Below are positions 61,821 through 64,000 of a stretch of 64,000 bases of DNA, one piece after another. A program made the translations under genes and the position numbers. Position 1 is the first letter of the stretch. Every line of letters begins with the position of its first letter. The stretch is from Rhizobium leguminosarum (GTDB lineage Bacteria > Pseudomonadota > Alphaproteobacteria > Rhizobiales > Rhizobiaceae), in assembly GCF_001679785.1 (NCBI RefSeq), contig NZ_CP016287.1, positions 310,001 to 374,000 on the forward strand. The letters run 5' to 3'. The notes under the pieces were generated by a model. It ran no database searches. It saw only the letters and a list, made by a program, of their open reading frames with translations, and was not told the DNA's origin.

Positions 61821-62209
61821 CGCGAACCGTCCTTCGGCAACGAGAGCGAGCGCAACAGGTGTTTTTTTGACCCTGATGCTATCTCAAGCGCTTCCTTGAG
61901 GATTTCGCCTTCCATCGTCTTTTTGCCGAGGAGGCGCTGCAGCTCTTTCACCTGGTTCTGAAGTGCCCTGTATTCGGATGCCGGGACGACCTCTTCCTGT
62001 GATGCCGTCGCCGTCAGCGCACCCTGCGCCGCTAGTTTGCGCCAGGCGAACAGCTGGTTCGGCTGAATGCCATGCCGTCGGGCAACGATGCTGACCGTGA
62101 CGTCAGGCTCGTAGGTCTCCTGGACTATCGCGAGCTTTTCCGCTGTCGACCAGCGACGGCGGCGCTCCGGGCCGGACAGCACTTCTATCTTAGGTATGTG
62201 ACCGGTCAT
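61817..62209 (-). CDS. IS3-family OrfA (helix-turn-helix)
   Basis: A 130-residue OrfA from ATG 62209: 'GPERRRRWSTAEKLAIVQETYEPDVTVSIVARRHGIQPNQLFAWRKL' is the IS3 helix-turn-helix, and 'ALQNQVKELQRLLGKKTMEGEILKEALEI' the leucine zipper. A run of seven A followed by C (61868-61862) near its end is a fitting -1 frameshift site: shifting there moves reading into the orfB frame. It ends ATGA-overlapped with orfB. Confidence 0.85.
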   Translation of the reverse strand: MTGHIPKIEVLSGPERRRRWSTAEKLAIVQETYEPDVTVSIVARRHGIQPNQLFAWRKLAAQGALTATASQEEVVPASEYRALQNQVKELQRLLGKKTMEGEILKEALEIASGSKKHLLRSLSLPKDGSR

Positions 62210-62278
62210 AATGGGCACATTACTCCTAACGCTTAACAAGTGGGAGATCGTGTCCGGGGATTTAGGGGGCCACTACAC

Positions 62279-62416
62279 CACGTTGACGCAGGCTTTCATT
62301 ATATGCCGGCCAATTCGTCACTTGATATTTCTGCTTGGCAATCTTGTCCCGCCGATCGGCATTGAACTTGTGCGGCATCGCCGAAATCCGGATCAAGAGA
62401 CTGAAAACCACCGCTC
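62279..62416 (-). pseudogene. scrap of an IS5-family transposase gene, interrupted by the IS3 element
   Basis: On the minus strand from ATG 62379 the sequence reads MPHKFNADRRDKIAKQKY then VTNWPAYNESLRQR, the start of an IS5-family transposase. It stops at the IS3 end (62279). Upstream of the ATG the region to about 62416 (GAGCGGTGGTTTTCAGTCTC) looks like that element's own left end. Confidence 0.6.
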
Positions 62417-62576
62417 AATATCGGTCGCCGGGTGATCCACGCAACAACGCCCTCGAAGGGCGCCCCAGTCCAAACCGGTACTACCTCCCATTGAAGGGAG
62501 GTCTTGATTGACCGCTCTTCCGACATCTAAGTTTTACAATCATACAGTAGACTCCTCTAATAAATCGGGGGCTACT

Positions 62577-62768
62577 ATGGAAGAACTGACGATGTCTGAG
62601 GTCTTGACGGATCCGCTGATCCGCCAGATGCTTCGCGCCGACGGAGTTACCCTCGGATACTTCGCCAAACTGTTGGAAGAAGCGGCATCGAGGCGCAGCA
62701 GGAGCTTCTCCGTCGCCGGAGGGGACCCACCTCACGGAGACAAGGTTTCAGGCGGCATGCAGGGCTAG
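62577..62768 (+). CDS. small unknown protein between insertion sequences
   Basis: A 63-residue protein starting MEELTMSEVLTDPLIRQMLRADGV after a GGGGG stretch; an ATG five codons later is possible. It is helical and amphipathic ('LGYFAKLLEEAAS') with a basic Ser-rich end. I recall similar short proteins from rhizobial symbiotic regions but know no function. It survives between degraded insertion sequences. Confidence 0.5.
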   Translation: MEELTMSEVLTDPLIRQMLRADGVTLGYFAKLLEEAASRRSRSFSVAGGDPPHGDKVSGGMQG

Positions 62769-62780
62769 AGCAGATCCTGT

Positions 62781-63060
62781 TTAATCTGGGTCATATCCTG
62801 CGGCCTTGAAGTAGTTGGCGCATTCTGCCGGCGTGAAGCGGGGCATCAAGGCGCCCACCGCATCCCACAAAGCGTCGATCTTTCGCTCTGCCCGAGCCCG
62901 CAACATGGCTTTCAATTTCGAGAATGCGTTCTCAATGGGATTTGAAGTCAGGACTGTAGGGCGGCAGGAACATGAATTGGGCGCCCGCGCGCTCGATGGC
63001 ATCGCGTACACCGGCTGTTTTGTGCGCAGGCAGATTATCCATCACGACGACGTCCCCGGT
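62781..63060 (-). pseudogene. IS630-family transposase, 3' part with frameshift
   Basis: Reading leftward from 63060: '[38 protein letters not shown]' (second Asp of the DDE core), then an extra base near 62940 shifts the frame, and '[53 protein letters not shown]' (Glu of DDE, C-terminus) continues to 62781. The N-terminal half is absent. Confidence 0.8.
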
Positions 63061-63110
63061 CTAGAGCACGTCCATTTTAATCGGGGTCATATCCGGCTGC
63101 TGCGAAGTAG
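63061..63110 (-). repeat. second IS630-type 3' end
   Basis: Bases 63061-63110 resemble 62766-62815: both carry the sequence for the C-terminal 'YF(K/A)AAGYDPD' plus stop, and the same terminal GAGCA start. It is the very end of a related but different IS630 copy, in the same orientation, directly abutting the first remnant. Confidence 0.65.
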
Positions 63111-63227
63111 GGGTCAGAACAAGAGCAGTTCGAAATCGTACGCGGCTTTTATCAACCAAAGACAGCAAACACCTTGTAATATAGGGTCTTGCATGCGATT
63201 CTTCGATCAGTCTCGAAGGAGATAAGT

Positions 63228-64000
63228 ATGTCTGAAATGATGCTAGCAACGCTTTCCAATATTCGGACAGTTGAAGACATGGTTGCCGCGTTTAGGGATG
63301 AGGAGCATTGCCGTCGCTTGCTGGAAGGCATGGTATGGCCGAATGGCAGGGTCTGCCCCGCCTGTGGGTACAAACGCTCAATCGCGATAGCTGGCCGCGA
63401 CGTGGGCAAGCGGCGTGCGCGGCCGGGTCTCTTTCAATGCTCCAGCGGTGATTGCCGGTTCCAGTTCACGGTGACAACACACACGCCCCTGCACGCCACG
63501 AAACTTCCCTTGAGCGTGTGGCTCAAGGCGATGTGGCTGTTGCTGCAGTCGGACAAGGGCTTGTCCTCGGTCCGTCTCGCCGAGACACTTGGGGTGAGCC
63601 AACCCACAGCCTGGCGGATCGGTCATGCGCTGCGTCTCATGGTCGCGCGCGAGAACATGCTCGACGGCACGGTAGAGATTGACCATTTCTATCTCGGTGG
63701 CGGGCCACGAAAGCATCCCGATGATCCATCGCTCGGAAGAGGCCGCAAGGGGCAAGCGAAAACGCTGAAGACGCCGGTCTTGGCGATTGTTCAGCGACCT
63801 GCAGACGTCTCCCCGGGTTCCGCTGCGGGCGACGCTCGCGCCGCCGTCGTTACCGGTCTTTCATTGCGTGCTGCCGTAGGTGCGATTGCGCCACAAGTTA
63901 AGCTTCAGGCACATTTGATGAGTGACGAAGCAAAGGCATTCATGGCTATTGGCGAGAGCTTTGCTGCACACGAGACGGTCAACCACACCAGCCGCGAATA
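63228..64000 (+). CDS. IS1595-family transposase (runs off the window)
   Basis: From ATG 63228 with a GAAGGAG site the frame stays open to the last base, about 257 codons. 'VCPACGYKRS' and 'FQCSSGDCRFQF' are the zinc ribbon; 'SVWLKAMWLLLQSDKGLSSVRLAETLGVSQPTAWRIGHALR' is the helix-turn-helix; 'DGTVEIDHFYLGG' has the first catalytic Asp of the ISXO2-like DDE domain and 'LMSDEAKAFMAIG' the second. It is intact as far as seen. Confidence 0.88.
   Translation, partial: MSEMMLATLSNIRTVEDMVAAFRDEEHCRRLLEGMVWPNGRVCPACGYKRSIAIAGRDVGKRRARPGLFQCSSGDCRFQFTVTTHTPLHATKLPLSVWLKAMWLLLQSDKGLSSVRLAETLGVSQPTAWRIGHALRLMVARENMLDGTVEIDHFYLGGGPRKHPDDPSLGRGRKGQAKTLKTPVLAIVQRPADVSPGSAAGDARAAVVTGLSLRAAVGAIAPQVKLQAHLMSDEAKAFMAIGESFAAHETVNHTSRE

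Larger units (their letters stand above)
61655..62279 (-). mobile_element. truncated IS3-family element
   Basis: It contains orfA and the first part of orfB and ends near 62253-62279, where the outward strand reads TGTAGTGGCCCCCTAAAT, an IS3-like end starting with TG. The other end is lost at the junction with the IS21 remnant near 61658. Confidence 0.65.

Noticed and set aside
1..64000. CRISPR arrays, tRNA or rRNA genes
   Set aside because: No regularly spaced repeats, cloverleaf-like stretches or ribosomal RNA signatures were noticed on reading; a covariance-model search would be decisive for tRNA.

Overview
The window looks like an accessory replicon of a Rhizobium-type alphaproteobacterium, either a symbiotic or conjugative plasmid or a plasmid-borne island. 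The grounds are the GC-rich coding, a complete VirB conjugation operon divergent from a small winged-helix regulator of the rhizobial RctA kind, a gene of the rhizobial 'RHE_PE00001' family next to DUF1403 and ScpB-like genes, and many broken insertion sequences. No rRNA, tRNA, CRISPR array or replication gene was seen. All calls were made by reading the sequence; no database search was run.

Layout. 1-6.8 kb: the 3' end of an unknown gene, three Tad-pilus-like genes (two TadE-like, one TadG/vWA), then decayed regulatory DNA (PAS-kinase remnant, Crp/Fnr remnant, two tiny membrane proteins, a degenerate receiver-domain protein) and an intact Crp/Fnr regulator. 6.8-8.3 kb: a DUF892/YciE stress gene and its membrane-protein partner. 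8.4-17.6 kb: a leftward surface-polysaccharide operon of four genes. Three encode fusions: glycosyltransferase+clan-A glycoside hydrolase, glycosyltransferase+GFO/IDH oxidoreductase+zinc-type dehydrogenase, and glycosyltransferase+UDP-galactopyranose mutase. 18.0-28.6 kb: an RctA-like regulator and a rightward type IV secretion operon (virB1 to virB11 plus an EexN-like lipoprotein) with many overlapping start and stop codons. Coupling protein and relaxase lie outside the window.

28.7-37.6 kb: a belt of toxin-antitoxin genes (hipBA, abiEi/abiEii, nucleotidyltransferase-HEPN) in which each toxin reading frame carries a frameshift while hipB and abiEi are intact. Among them are a thioredoxin-reductase-like protein, a Nudix hydrolase, a PHB-depolymerase-like esterase and a UPF0158 gene. 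37.6-45.7 kb: a mobile module with a tyrosine recombinase flanked by two matching CGATAA-N7-TTATCG inverted repeats, DUF1403, a ScpB-like gene, tniQ-tniB-tniA transposition genes and the RHE_PE00001-family gene.

45.8-60.9 kb is the most interesting part and looks like a defence island. First comes a three-gene operon: serine hydrolase, caspase-like protease and a large unknown protein. Next is a lone leftward gene with nuclease-like motifs. Then follows a compact eight-gene series: ParB-like protein, small PD-(D/E)XK nuclease, SNF2 helicase, second ParB-like protein, DGQHR-type protein (DndB/DpdB-like), radical SAM enzyme, GHKL ATPase and a truncated PIN-like nuclease. This gene set matches no named system I know, including Dnd, Dpd, BREX and DISARM. 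It is my leading candidate for an undescribed DNA-modification or defence system.

60.9-64 kb is an insertion-sequence graveyard: truncated IS21 joined to truncated IS3, which sits in an IS5-family fragment, then two IS630 3' ends and an IS1595 transposase that runs off the window.
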